Origin: Thelonectria olida
Lineage: Eukaryota > Ascomycota > Sordariomycetes > Hypocreales > Nectriaceae
NCBI GenBank assembly: GCA_020736575.1
Contig: JAGPYM010000064.1
Location: 1-64,000 of the forward strand
Reading direction: 5' to 3'
DNA length: 64,000 bases
How positions within the stretch are numbered: the stretch's first letter is position 1; every line of letters begins with the position of its first letter. Below the pieces are notes generated by a model, which made no database searches, was not told the origin of the DNA, and saw nothing but the letters and a program-made list of their open reading frames with translations. Position numbers and translations under genes: made by a program. Shown here one piece after another: positions 32,738 to 44,499 of this stretch.

Positions 32738-33920
32738 CTAGAATGACGAACCCTGAGCAATCCCTGGCGTGGTAATTCCATCGGCTGCTTTCATATAGAC
32801 GCCACAGGTACAGACAGCCACCGGTAGCGCAACTGTCACAGCCATTTGGCGTTGATGCTCCTCTTCAGCCTCACGTAGTGCTTTTTGCTCCGCCTTTCTC
32901 TGCCTTGACTTTGCACGAACCTCTCTGAATTCTATCGGGATCATGCGTCAGTCGTTGTACCAATTTGATATCGGGTTGAGCAGAAATGTCTCACCTCGTG
33001 GATCCCTCTTCTGGCCATGGCTTTGCTTGGCGACATGAGTGTTAAGATGGTAAAGGGTGCCATAACTTTTGCCACATCCATTCCAACCACATTGGTAAGG
33101 CCGGTCAAGTTCATGAAGCATTCGGTGTCGTTTGGTTTGTCGTTGAGCAAGAAATTGAGCGATTGGGAACGTCTGAGGGTACCCAGTTAGTATTTGCGGA
33201 ACATCAGAAGATGGTAACTTCAGCTGGGTAGTTATGACAGGTTGGTCTACCACATGTCTCCCTCAACCAAGGCTCAATGTCTCTGTCTTTGACCTCGCCT
33301 TGAATGCATCAGGCCCTAGGACCTCTGCGTTCAAATTCTCTACCAAAGCTTTCTCATTTCAGCCCCCTTGTTTCGTGACTTACCAATATGGGTTGCGCTT
33401 GAACATCTACTGAGGCAGATGCCTGATCGTGAACAGGAAGACTGAAGACAAATGGGGCGCACCCGTAATTGTTATTATAGTGGGGTCCCCATGCTGGCCA
33501 TGATAGTGTACTCATTTCGCCATTGGGGTAACACCAAGCATGTGGGATGCTGAGGCTTGCCACAGGAAGAGGTTCATATCCATGCATGTAGTTCGGACTC
33601 GGTGCAGTCATTGGTAAGCCAGCTGGGTTGGTAACAGCTGTGGATTCGTGGACCTGGTAGCTTTGCCATTCCTGATTTGTAGCCAACCAATGGTTCTGGT
33701 CGTGTGCCGAAACTCCGCAGTAACTGTTGCTATCTGGTGAGCATGTTTGTCCGATATCTCGTCCAAAGGGCGTTATCTGGGTTGTATCGGTGTGGGCATC
33801 GTTGTTGGGTACGTGACTGATTGAGGCTAGATCGGTGATCTCGTGCTTAACTGTGTTTCTTGCAGCGGTTGCGTGTTCCATTGTCAATCCTTCACACCTC
33901 CCGTCACTGATATTGTTCAT
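32738..33920 (-). CDS. Con7-like C2H2 zinc-finger transcription factor, 302 aa, three exons
   Basis: Exons 33920-33384, 33172-32995 and 32931-32738. The first intron is long (211 nt, GTAAGT..CTCAG with CTAAC branch site); the second is 63 nt (GTGAGA, CTGAC, GATAG). Residues 1-179 are disordered, Pro/Ser/Tyr-rich. A single zinc finger follows: YQCGWNGCGKSYGTLYHLNT with His, spaced C-x4-C-x12-H-x5-H. It is preceded by TKRHRMLHE and followed by HGQKRDPREFREVRAKSRQ and a charged helix (LREAEEEHQRQ). This finger plus basic helical extension is the arrangement of the Con7 family, whose founder in Magnaporthe controls conidium and appressorium formation. The family usually has a core copy, so this may be a divergent paralogue. 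ATG 33920 is the first after a TTG-initiated frame. Confidence 0.82.
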
Positions 33921-34717
33921 ATCTAGCCAATACAAGCTCAACAAAAGGAAACAATCGACACCCCAAGACCTCGGGTTGGGTCAAACCAGAACCAGAGATG
34001 AGCCACTAGCCGTGCTGCCTGGCCGCAACTTTGCGTTTAGAGAAACCACACAAAGGGGGCTTGGGCAGATTTTGTAGTCTCCGATAGCTGGTAGATCTCA
34101 GGTCTCAGAGAGAGAAAAAAAACAATGCATGAAGCAGGGTAAAATATGCTGGAGAATCCTACTAATATACTTCGCCTTATTACAACACAGTGGGGCAGGT
34201 GGGATAGTACACACCGATCTCCAACAGCGCCAATGTTGAACCGATGGGCTACGGCAGCGCGAGTAGACAAGACGGCAGGAATGAGCGAAATGGAGCTCAT
34301 GGCTTATACTGGCCACTCATAAACGCCAAGATGATATCGTTGGGGACTGTTACGGGTCGAATCATAGCGCCTGATGCAACTCAAAACACCTTTCGGCGTC
34401 ATCCTTGATTCATATGATAGGTTGTGACATATTTTGCGTCACAATTTTGCGGCAAAATTTGGCAGAGTTGAAACAAACTATCTATATTGCCTATTACTCA
34501 TTGATCTATTGCACAGCCATGAATTTCATTGGGTATAGGTGAACTTATTCTATTCAAGGCGAAACTACCACGTGAACTTGGACAGTCAGTTTTTTTTTGG
34601 GTTCTTCTAGATAATATCAAGTTCTCCCTACTTATATGTATGCTCTCGAGGTAGCTCAGCACAAACAAACGCGTCATCGTACAACAAATTTCGGGAAACG
34701 GGCAGGCAATCCTTTCC
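33921..34717. other. Intergenic, nothing recognised
   Basis: Likely promoter of the Con7-like gene on the left. No supported frame. Confidence 0.5.
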
Positions 34718-34743
34718 AAAAAAAAAAAAAAAAAAAAAAAAAA
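34718..34743 (+). repeat. Poly(A) tract, 26 bases
   Basis: Uninterrupted run of A just beyond the 3' end of the minus-strand gene. It could be a retroposition scar, but no body of a retroelement or target duplication was found. Confidence 0.95.
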
Positions 34744-34767
34744 CAAGTGCAGGACCGGAATCCAGTC

Positions 34768-35418
34768 TTAAATGAAGACCCAATCATGTTCTAACACCCC
34801 GTGACAAATCTCCATGTAGTTTGCGATCTCTATTTCGTTAATACCTTGTCCATTTCGGACCTCAGACTTTGAGAGCGCCTCTCGCATTTTTTCTTTGTCG
34901 GTACCATCAATTGAGCCTATTCCATAGACATCAATCATAGCACCACAGATGGCTTGATTCTGCTGATTTGAATACTGCAAGTCGAAATATCGTTGGAATC
35001 TATCATCATCCTGACCTCCTACAGCTGCGAGCAGGCGGCGCATCAGGGCTATACAATGATAGGCTTGACGATCATCAAAGCCTTGAAGGTCTCCTGGGCT
35101 CCCTATCTCCATGAACGTCGCTAGCATACTCTCTTCGTTCCGAGCTAACAATTTGTCTGCCTCGTCGCTATTGTAATCTCTCAGTAAGGTCAAGCCCAGA
35201 AGTTGAAGGCAAAGGCAAAATCTTTCCCGAGAATCCGAGGACACTGACTAAATGAGATCAGACATGAAATGAATCCTTAAGCGGAATCGCAGTTCACCGA
35301 CCTTCAGACTATGCCCAAGGGCCACCCACTCGATCAGTACTGCCCGGTCAGAGCTTTGATGCATGCTATTTTCTGTTCCAAGCCCTATGCAACGACTTTG
35401 TAGGCCTCTTTGGTGCAT
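34768..35418 (-). CDS. Hypothetical acidic helical protein, 198 aa, two exons
   Basis: Exons 35418-35302 and 35247-34768. The 54-nt intron (GTCGGT..TTTAG) joins in frame and gives a continuous helical stretch (AVLIEWVALGHSLK followed by SVSSDSRERFCLCLQLLG). An alternative start is ATG 35364. The product is rich in Leu/Asp/Glu, with Cys-containing helices and no signal or membrane segment. No family recognised. It was missed as a full frame because the second exon has no ATG. Confidence 0.55.
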
Positions 35419-36811
35419 ATCCTTTGGGCTCGCGTCAGGTATCGAGCAGGCTTTGCGTTCTTAGCCTGTGAGCTTGACACCGTGCACGATTGGTATGCCA
35501 GCGGGAAAGGGGCATTGCAGATAAGCATTGGAGTTTACGCGCGAACTTAATAGTCTGAAGCTGTGATGTACTTAGCCTTCTTCCGGCCGTCCTGTTTGGC
35601 CCTGAGACTTCAAACTGGCGTATAGGAATCCTCTCCTCGGCACTGTACACAAATAGGATCATGGATCATCTTCGGCGTTCGCTCAGTGCGGGTCATGCCG
35701 AATGCAATAGGCTGAAATGTCACCCGGCATTTCAAATCGTGGACAATGTGGAGCGTGATTGATATTATCAATTCTAAAACCAATTAAGTCGAAAATGTGC
35801 ACACAACGAATTCCCTTCACCTTATCCCGATCTCTTTCTCTCCCTCTCGTCATATCTCGGCTTCTTGGCTCCAACCTGCCGTGTTATCAACGCAATCATT
35901 GTAGAATATTGCAGCTATTTCTCGAGATTAGTTTCTGCAAGCTTAGTTATCGGTGTAAAACCTACCGATAAAGTCAAATTGAGCGATTCAAATGGAAATG
36001 ATCGGACACACAGGCTTTACATATCTCCATCCGAGTTTTACTGGGAATTATCGGGGTTTCACACAGCCGGAAGCCTCTAGATGTCTTGGCTGCTTGACAG
36101 AGTACTATGCATGCCTTCCATTCCAATTGAGCTTGGCAAATATTGCAATTTGTTATGATATCCAGACGTTCGCACATTGAGAGATAAGCAAGAGATCAAG
36201 GCAAGATTAAAACAAACTAATAAATCAAGAACAGGAAAAGAGAAGTACGGGAAGAAAAAGTCAGAAAATCAATTACGTGGTATCCCTCAATAAAGTCTTA
36301 CTCCAATCCATTCACCTCGACTGAAAGGCTGCTTTACGACGTCTAGGACTGTATCAAATGTGTAATTTTATCGACTCGAGCTCTATGCAGTTGGTAGTAA
36401 TGCCAAGGTTGTCCCTAACCCTGGACATAATTGCAGTTTGGGACGGGGTGGTATTCGGCGAATTGGCCTTTGACCTGGCCTCTATCCGGACGCTTCTAGT
36501 ATCCGTTTGTCACTGGTCCCCGTTGAATCCAAATTCGGCTCTCAGCTCACTTCAGATCCCATACTGTACCAATCTTGCGACTCACCAAAACTAACACCGG
36601 AGTAGAAGCGTCGACTGACAGCACGATGAGAATTATGCGTGCAGGAGAAAGAGAGCACGCAAGGCTGTGTTGAAGACAAAACAGACATGGGACACCGGGA
36701 GCCTGACGAGTGCCTCATGTGATCCAAACCTATTTCTTCATCAATTCGGGATAATTTTTTATTTACAGCATGATCAAGTCGGTTACTAATGAGGTCCCAG
36801 AGTCATCCTTG
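35419..36811. other. Intergenic, nothing recognised
   Basis: 1.4 kb of short overlapping frames on both strands, none with motifs. Confidence 0.5.
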
Positions 36812-37273
36812 TTACGGGCATAGCTTTCTCTTCTTCTTAATTCCACTGTCACCTTGCCAATCGTGATTTGCCAAAACCTCAAATTGTTTTCGTAGATCAG
36901 TAACAGTTTCATCCAACCGTGATCTCTCTTTCATGAGCTCTTCTATGGTTTGATTCATGGTCACAATGTGGAAGCACTGAGTCTTAATGGTGCAATCCCT
37001 CTCATACAGCTGTTGCGCCCTGTCGGCAAGCGTGTCTATCAAAGCTTGTTTGTGTTGGTCAAGATCCATCTTTAACAGCTCTATGCAAATCTCCGGTTCG
37101 TCGTCACATCCCCCAGAGCCAGTTCGAGTTTCGTCATCCTCGTTCTGATGGTTACTGTTTTGGTTGTTTCCCACTTGGGGAAACAAATCGTGAAATAATT
37201 TTGATCGTGGCGGATAAATGGGTGAGCCTTTGTGCTCATGGAGCCTTGAGATATCATTGATCTCCGACATCAT
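36812..37273 (-). CDS. Small coiled-coil protein with C-terminal nuclear signal, 153 aa
   Basis: Intronless from ATG 37273. The first 60 residues are polar and disordered with an Asn/Asp/Glu-rich patch. Residues 70-140 form a coiled coil (MNQTIEELMKERSRLDETV has the heptad pattern). The last residues are GIKKKRKLCP, which contains a textbook SV40-type nuclear localisation signal. No domain recognised. It resembles in size and layout the coiled-coil genes at 28040-28420 and 38490-38918, but without clear sequence identity. Confidence 0.62.
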   Translation of the reverse strand: MMSEINDISRLHEHKGSPIYPPRSKLFHDLFPQVGNNQNSNHQNEDDETRTGSGGCDDEPEICIELLKMDLDQHKQALIDTLADRAQQLYERDCTIKTQCFHIVTMNQTIEELMKERSRLDETVTDLRKQFEVLANHDWQGDSGIKKKRKLCP

Positions 37274-38489
37274 GACATGCGTCTGCAGGATTGGCCGGGC
37301 CTTGTGTGTAAGACTTATGTCGCGATAGGGCAGCGTATTTATAGGGCAGCGTATTTATCTGTGGTTCCGTATCGCCGCTTCTGTTTTCTTTGGCCATCGG
37401 CGCGAGGAAACAGACCATTTTCGGAGTAATGTAAGTTAGAGATAGCGGATCGACGAAAAGAATTTCCAGCCATATACGAGCTGGCAAGAAACTACCGCAA
37501 GCTTTGTGAAAAGCCGATGATGTAATCAACCTTCGCGTATGGCCATATACATACTCCCTAATACCCTAATTCCCCCAATTATTGCATCGTGACTTATACG
37601 CTTGTTATTGAAGGTGGCAGAGCATCTCTGCACGTTAACAAGCCAAGACCTTCAACGACCATGTAGATGGAGCCTGCATAATCTTAAGCGGGTTGACCGC
37701 TACCGATCGCTTTGCCGGGGGAGGGTACTATTTTGCAGTGGGTTCGAGCTGCTTCTGTCTCTAGTAGTAACGTTGAGCATCGAAAAACAAACTTTCGTAG
37801 GCCAAGAGCTTCAGGAAGGTTCATGGATAGCATACAATCTAATCAATAGAAGCAATGAAACCCTTCGAAGCTTAGACCGTGATAATCTATAGAATCTTGT
37901 TTGGTAATAGGTGTTTCAACTTCACTGGCCATGCGCTTTTCACATTGATGGTGGGTTTCTTGAGGGTCTTGGTGGCGACTATAATTATAGGGTGACAGGG
38001 GATGAGACGTGGCCAGTGATATGCTTCGAATCTCACGGCTGATGACAAACCTCAGAGACAATAGTTGAAAGGCGTGGGACGAAACGAATGACTGGAAGCT
38101 CTTACGTCCGAAGGGCTCAAATCGATTAGTACGATATTGCACCGTCAATAGGGAAGCTACGCTGCAATTCTTCGCCGCACAGGCAGTATTTTCTCAAAGA
38201 TTCTGTTTCAGTGCCTAGCTCAATGGGCCTACTTCCTAACATTTTGAAGAAGATACACTATCCCATCCCATGAGTCCACCAGATTGGTCATCGAACCTGT
38301 GGTCGTTTATTCCTTTGTCACAATGTTCTAATGTCTTATTTCTACAATTTCAACCTACCCCCTTTTTCATCTTATATTTCCACTTTCTCAGCTTTCTCCA
38401 TTTGTCAACGGAAGAACCTCGTTGGGAAGATACAATCATGACATACCATTCCAATCCCAGAGCCGTCTACAGCTCTAACAGTCCAGGAG
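37274..38489. other. Intergenic, nothing recognised
   Basis: A frame upstream of the preceding gene (37254-37529) may be 5' leader. The rest shows no gene. Confidence 0.45.
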
Positions 38490-38918
38490 TCAAAGCGGTC
38501 GCCTCTCATCAAGCTGCATTGATGCTCTTGATTCATCCGGCACCTCTTGGAATACTTCAGAATAGCCTCCTGAGAAGTACAAGGGTGGTGCTGCGGGAGA
38601 TTCTGCACTTGCTGGAGATGGCGCAGGAGGTGCCTGAGTAACGTGTGATGCCTTTTGCGTTGTCTGATTCTGATTCTGATTCAATGCAACGATGCTGCTG
38701 CTCAATGACTTGATCAATTCGTCCTGCGTATCAATCACCTGACGATACGTGGTTTCATATGAGTTGATTTGGTTCTGCTGATTCCGAATTTCTTGGATCT
38801 CATGCCTCAACTCTTCATTGTGGGCATTCAACGCATCGCCATCGCGCATGCACTGGCGTACTTCATTGAGCTCCTCTTCTGAAATCAAGATGTGCGGCCT
38901 TGTAGCCTCGTACTGCAT
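38490..38918 (-). CDS. Small coiled-coil protein, 142 aa
   Basis: From ATG 38918 the product has an acidic helical N-terminal half (EEELNEVRQCMRDGDALNAH and HNEELRHEIQEIRNQQNQIN, heptad-like). It continues with a Gln/Asn-rich linker, an Ala/Pro/Ser-rich stretch and an acidic tail. The frame is open further upstream to 39203, but that part starts with TTG and overlaps the leader of the plus-strand gene. Function unknown. Confidence 0.55.
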   Translation of the reverse strand: MQYEATRPHILISEEELNEVRQCMRDGDALNAHNEELRHEIQEIRNQQNQINSYETTYRQVIDTQDELIKSLSSSIVALNQNQNQTTQKASHVTQAPPAPSPASAESPAAPPLYFSGGYSEVFQEVPDESRASMQLDERRPL

Positions 38919-39381
38919 ATTCGAACTTGGCTTTTTTGCTGTCGGTTGTTTCTTTTCAAATTGGCTTGAACAATCTTGGTTACAGGCCGAGGGATTCGTT
39001 GAATCAAATTTCAAGACGCGAGCAAGGTTGAGGCGGTGTTGAAAGGATACTACTGATGAAGTGATCCGTGGGCTTTTATTCAACTTCGATGATGCCAAAG
39101 CAGTGCTCTTTAATATAGTTGAGAAGATTGGTTTCCTGCTCTGTCCGAATACGTCCGTAGTCGAGCTCTGCTCTTCGCCCAGCCACACGGTGCGGCTGAT
39201 CAAGCTGATTCACGCCGCGAGGCTTCAACTGTATGATTTAGGCCACTCGTGTCACAAGTCGGCGCTTGATATTGCTTGTCTTTTAAGGTTTGCTCTTGCC
39301 CCATTTCTCAACGCACTCGAAGGCAAGTTTCTTCACAAAGCACGATTGACTGGGTTAAGTTTTTCTCGTCCATATAGAGAC

Positions 39382-40362
39382 ATGGACGATGCCAATCCTG
39401 ACATCGTGCAAAGCGTGAATCTAGCCCCTCCAATCCCTCCTCGCTCACCTGCTCGCCCGAGGCTTCACTCCATTCGCACATCCTTAAGGTTTCACATCGA
39501 CGACCTTCTCGACATTTTCAGTGACAACGGTGAGTACGTTGGTGAAGGCGTCGAGAGCTCGAGTGCTCTAGCTTGCACTCAAGGCGAGCTAGAAAGCTGG
39601 TCTGAGCTCCCAGAATCGCACGACCGCCCGGAATTGGAGTCCTCGTCTTTTTCGGCGCTACACCAGACTGGCTCAGTCGTAGAGAAAAAAGCAAAGCCCG
39701 AGACACAGCTAAGCACCCCGTTCCAACGATACACCCATCCCATAGAACTGGGCCATGTCCCCCGACTCTGCGAATCAGATTCGTACCTCTCTAGATCTCG
39801 ATCTCCAAACAACAAAAGGGTTGCGACTAGCTCTAACTATAGCTTTCACAACAGCTCCCTTTTCGCATACCACGTAAGATCCTTACCGTCGCTGAATGAG
39901 GCGGGATCTCAGTATCCCCGTGATTCAGCCTCCGATATGTTTGGAAACGCTCATACATGGGGACCATTCCAGCATAACGGTGCTCATGCTCAAGGCAACC
40001 GGACGGCACTCAACAGTTCAAATAGCTTCTTGCGCCCGTCGAGTAAAGATGATGCAATGAAGAGCTACTTTGATACCTCGTCTGAAACTTCCTCAGAATT
40101 TACTTCATGTCTTCTAAAACAAAAGCTAAGGTGGACACGAAAACCAAAGAGCGCACTACATTGGCTGAAGAAGGCCTTTACCCTTAGTGAAGAAGAGAAG
40201 GTAGCGTTCAAAGCGCGAAGAAATATGGATTATAGAGATGAACACAGTCAGAGCCCATACGGCAAGTTCGCAAATCAAAGGCCATTTTCAAGGGCTCAGC
40301 TACAGAAACACCGAGTAGAAGACCCAGGTCGAAGTTCCAGTCGACAGGTGGTAGTTCGGTGA
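39382..40362 (+). CDS. Hypothetical Ser-rich protein, 326 aa
   Basis: Open frame from ATG 39382 (MDDANPDIVQSVN). A longer reading from 39061 would begin with GTG and overlap the opposite-strand gene's frame. The product is disordered, rich in Ser, Pro, Arg and His, with a Pro-rich start (APPIPPRSPARP), a short folded-looking stretch (SLRFHIDDLLDIFSDNGEY) and a basic C-terminal third (LRWTRKPKSALHWLKKAFTL). No domain known. Divergent to the coiled-coil gene at 38490-38918. Confidence 0.55.
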   Translation: MDDANPDIVQSVNLAPPIPPRSPARPRLHSIRTSLRFHIDDLLDIFSDNGEYVGEGVESSSALACTQGELESWSELPESHDRPELESSSFSALHQTGSVVEKKAKPETQLSTPFQRYTHPIELGHVPRLCESDSYLSRSRSPNNKRVATSSNYSFHNSSLFAYHVRSLPSLNEAGSQYPRDSASDMFGNAHTWGPFQHNGAHAQGNRTALNSSNSFLRPSSKDDAMKSYFDTSSETSSEFTSCLLKQKLRWTRKPKSALHWLKKAFTLSEEEKVAFKARRNMDYRDEHSQSPYGKFANQRPFSRAQLQKHRVEDPGRSSSRQVVVR

Positions 40363-41248
40363 GAAGAAGATTGATAGTGTTGACCATAGAATCGGTCCTC
40401 GATTATTCTTTGCCTTGCCACTAGAGTTCGCACATGCCGAACAGCTAGTGGATGCTTTCTCGCGCCCATTGCATGTTACCATAGTGAATCTGGCCCGTAG
40501 CGTAAGAAGAGTACAAGAACTCGCGTAATAATGTAAGCAGTAAGTAATTTTCAGGATGAATAAAACATGCAAGTTGGTTTTGGAGATCCTTCTGCCAATG
40601 CAAGGAGCGCAGCCGGTATTTTAAAATTTTAAGAACCACTGAGTTAGTAAGACGCCGTCGTGCCTTCATAGGAGAAAGTTATTGAAATGCTTCAACGGTT
40701 AATTAGTCTCCCATGATGAGAGCAAATAAAGCCTTGCCTCTTGGATTTGTATGACTTCATTCCTGCCCAGCTTTTCATGGGAGATGTCAGCAATAGTCAT
40801 TCGCGTATCCAATGAGGTTAAAAGTGCCCAGCCTAAACTTTCAGTGACGCCCAGCCAGTTTTCAGCCCAAACGTATATTGCTTGAAGCGTGTTGTCTCGA
40901 TACTCTATTTGACTTGTATCATGTCAAAAGGTCTTTGATGCTGACAGTTCCGTCCATTGCGAAACTCATGAGTATCGAGGAATTCGGTCCTTGGTGGAGA
41001 GGATGTCAGGGAGAAACAACGGTTTGGAGTTACTGAACCCATTCAACGTCAATCGACTTGTGTTTTAAGAGATAGCCAAGTATGACGCAAAACCAATTAT
41101 GACCAAGCAAACGCAAGCCTGAATCTTCCATGACCCAAATTGACTGTATTAGATAAGATGTTCTATAATAAAACCCAACGGTCGGTTTTGTACGCAATAG
41201 GTAGCAGCATGAAAGTATTTATTTATACGAAGATACCTCCCACGCTAC
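40363..41248. other. Intergenic, nothing recognised
   Basis: Promoter side of the RING-patatin gene. No supported frame. Confidence 0.5.
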
Positions 41249-44200
41249 ATGCTCTTACGCCATACAGTCATGGGTCGGTGCAGACATACAAGTTGGCTTA
41301 GACTTTGGAAAGGACAGTCCGAACTAGGACTCGAAATCACGGATCGACCTCAGCGTCTACTAGAAGACTTTCAGAACCCCGACAGTGATCGTGGTGGTTT
41401 GTTGTTGCTCATTGGTAATCGATCTAAACGAGCAGCGTTCACCAAACTAAGGATACAGAACGGAACACTCGGCCAACGAGGCAATGGAGAAGTTCATCTC
41501 TTTGCCTCATCATTCAAGAGCCGCGAAGCGATACGCTTCCTAATAGCCGATGCAGATATCCCCCGCCATGGAAGACTACCTTTAGCGTGCAGGACCCCCT
41601 CATGTCACAATGTCGCAGGAGAAAGGTTTTCGGCCATGGCAAATCCTAAGAGTGCCTCCGAGCTTAGCGATAAACTCTTTCATAAGTCTTTGTTTCCTTT
41701 TGCAGATGTCGTTTGCCTTTTCGTGGCAGATGTCGGAGGCATCGAAGCATCAATCAGGCGCTTGGCGTCCTGGCTAGACTTGGGTCGGTCATCTACGGCT
41801 CCCGTTCGCCCACGGCTCTTCTTCATCCTAAACAAAGAGGAGGAGAAATATGCGCAAACATGTTTACGAGAATTCAAAAGCTCCATAGATAAATCAACAC
41901 TGGAAGATGTTTTCCAAAGCGTATCCATCCTCGCGGTTCCAAGCCAGTCGTTTAAAATTGGCAGACAGAGGAAACGCAGCCGGACGCGCTGCTGGGATGT
42001 CCTGCGGCACGAAGTGTTAAGATCTTTGGAAGCCAGTAGGCAGATACGGAAGCGATCCGGATACCTCTTCTCAATTCGTCACTTGGCCGCGTTCCTTCAT
42101 CACGGCGCAACACTCGCGGCACAGGCCTCAGCCATGCCGTTCGATTTCATCAAGATATCTCGGTTGGATCGAGGCACTGCTCCAGACTTATCCGTTCATT
42201 TAGCCAACTTCTTGAATCAATTTCGATCCTTGGCGACTTTGAAACAAATTGCCATCCCGTTGATTGCTTCGAGCCTTTTACTTGATCATTACCCACCCGG
42301 GATGCATTGTACGTAAGAGAAACGCTTCGTTGGCAAGACTGACTTTGGGTGGAACAGCTTTCAATCCATGTGACGTTTTCAACGTATTGTATATCGATGC
42401 TTGCTGGCAGGCAAGCCGTCATCTTACTCACATGAACAGAGGCTCACTGCTCCCGTCAGAGATGGTAGAGTTGATAAAAGACAGCATGGTCACACACTAT
42501 GCCGAAGTCCAGACATCGGGATCGTCAGTAGTGGATTGGCATCGACTACAGCTCTCACACTCTCATAGTTTTCTATCGAGAGCTTCCTCAGATGAGACTT
42601 GCTTGTGCTGCATCAGGCGCAGGCCTCAGTACACCCTGCATTGCGGCCACGCCATCTGTCAAACATGCGTGAAAGCATTTCATCACCAGGGCGGTAACGA
42701 TCCCGATTCCGATCCCTGGGTGGTGCAGCCAGATGCTTGCCAGATTTGTAGAGCGTCGATACAAAATCTCTCGATCAGACTAATCCCAGATACTGCTAGA
42801 ATCCGAGTATTGAGCATCGATGGTGGCGGCATACGTGGGTCCGCCCCAATCGCGTTTCTGAAAGCAATACAAGATGAGATTGGCATCCCAAACTACCAAG
42901 TCCAGCGACATTTTGATGTCAAATTTGGTACTAGTTCCGGTAACTTCAGTCATACTCGCTCTCTCAAGAACAGACACTAAAGCAAAGTCCTAAGGTGCCC
43001 TGAGCGTGATCAGCCTTGACGTCCTAGGCTGGAGCGTGGATGACTGCATGTGCTACTTCAAATCGTTCGCTGAGCGAGCCTTTCAGTGCCCAGTCCCCAT
43101 TGCTCTGCGAATGCTCTCCAAGGTTCCCGTAGTATCAGAGGTGGCCCGCTTCCTCTATTTCGTCTACATCATGGTTGTCGACGGTAAATACTCCGCAGAC
43201 GGGTTGGAAAGGCTTCTTCAGGAAACTTGCGGGCCAGACAGAACTTTGACGGATTGTTCAGCTTCTACTGAGATGGGCACTCATATTGGTGTGACACTAA
43301 CAAATGCGCATAATGGCAAAGCCGTCATCGCCACTAACTACAATGGGGTTGGAGACCGACCAACCTACCGAGGTGACCCCAGACACGTAGATCGTTACTC
43401 TCACTTCCACTGCTAACTCACAGACAGATTACGACATCTTACCTCTTGAGGTAGGTCATGGTAGAGTCAGGCTGTGGGAAATGTGAGTTCTTCCTGCCAG
43501 GGACTAGTGGACACGCTAACGCCGCCGACTTACCCAGTCTTCGCTGCGCTACAGCGGCTCCATTGTAAGTCGCAATCGCCAGGCGCAATGCAAGGTATTT
43601 TGGACTGATGATGACGCAGCTATTTCAAATCGAGACGCATAGGCGATTTAGGGGCTTTTCAAGACGGTGGGCTTGCCTTCAACAACCCCGCATCAATCGC
43701 ATTGCGCGAGGTCGCCGCTTTGTATCCGAATGCTCCAGAACCGAGCATGGTTGTCTCACTTGGCACAGGATCCTCTTCCTCCGACGATGACGAAGCATCA
43801 GGAAACCACAGTTGGTGGGGTGACAAGTTTCCGTTCAGGCTCTCGCGAGCTCTTTGGAGGCAGGCCAATTCACAGGTTGCCTGGAAGCAGCTGCTGGGGC
43901 ACCGCATACCCAGCAGCCGGACGCAATACTTCAGGTTCGATGTTGATTTTGGGGGGAAGGAACCTCATCTAGATGCGGTGGATCAGATGGATGCAGTGGG
44001 TCAATCAGCTCACAAGGCCATAAAAGGTTCACCAACTCTGCGCCGCTTAGCCCGATGCCTTCGGGCAGAGCTTTTCTTCTTCGAGCTGGATGCTTCACAT
44101 CCACCTCAGTTCGCGAATAGTTGTTTCACTTGTGTGGGCCACGTCATGTGTAGGCTGCGAGCAGGGACGACCCAGTACCAAGAATTCATGCGTCAGCTGC

Positions 44201-44499
44201 ACGAAACATCAGCGGCGCTTCGCGTAGGCAACCAAAAATATGGCTTCACAACCGAAGACATTGGCGAAAACTTCAGCCAACGAGTGCGATTCGTAGTCCC
44301 CAACGTAAAAGACAGCTTTGAAATCACATTGGTAGGAGACGACGATGACTGCCGCCACATTAGTGGATCTCCTTTTACCCTCGAATGGCTGGTCCAGAGT
44401 CAAGGGCTAGACGCGTGGTTCGGGACCGGCGACCATCGGAAGAGGAAAACGTCTAGCGGATACATGCGTTTAGATGTCAAGCGCCGAAGGCTTCCATAA
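41249..44499 (+). CDS. RING-type zinc finger plus patatin-like phospholipase, 993 aa, six exons
   Basis: Exons 41249-42308, 42358-42939, 42995-43372, 43428-43482, 43538-43564 and 43620-44499. The introns are 49, 55, 55, 55 and 55 nt, all GT..AG and in frame. Residues 1-440 form an N-terminal region with a degenerate nucleotide-binding look (LLLLIGNRSKRAAFTK; ADVVCLFVADVGG; RLFFILN) but no proper P-loop. A RING-like finger follows: CLCC, then LHCGHAICQTC and a final CQIC. The patatin domain is complete: SIDGGGIRGSAP (oxyanion hole), FGTSSGALSV (nucleophile Ser in G-x-S-x-G) and GAFQDGGLAFNNP (the catalytic Asp in D-G-G), plus VSLGTG. An acyl-hydrolase acting on lipids, possibly coupled to ubiquitin transfer, is the expected activity. 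The 27-nt micro-exon 5 is supported by frame and by the rebuilt AAPFYF phrase. Confidence 0.88.

Noticed and set aside
34718..34743. Poly(A) run as the tail of a retroposed copy
   Set aside because: No adjacent element body or target duplication could be found, so it is listed only as a repeat.
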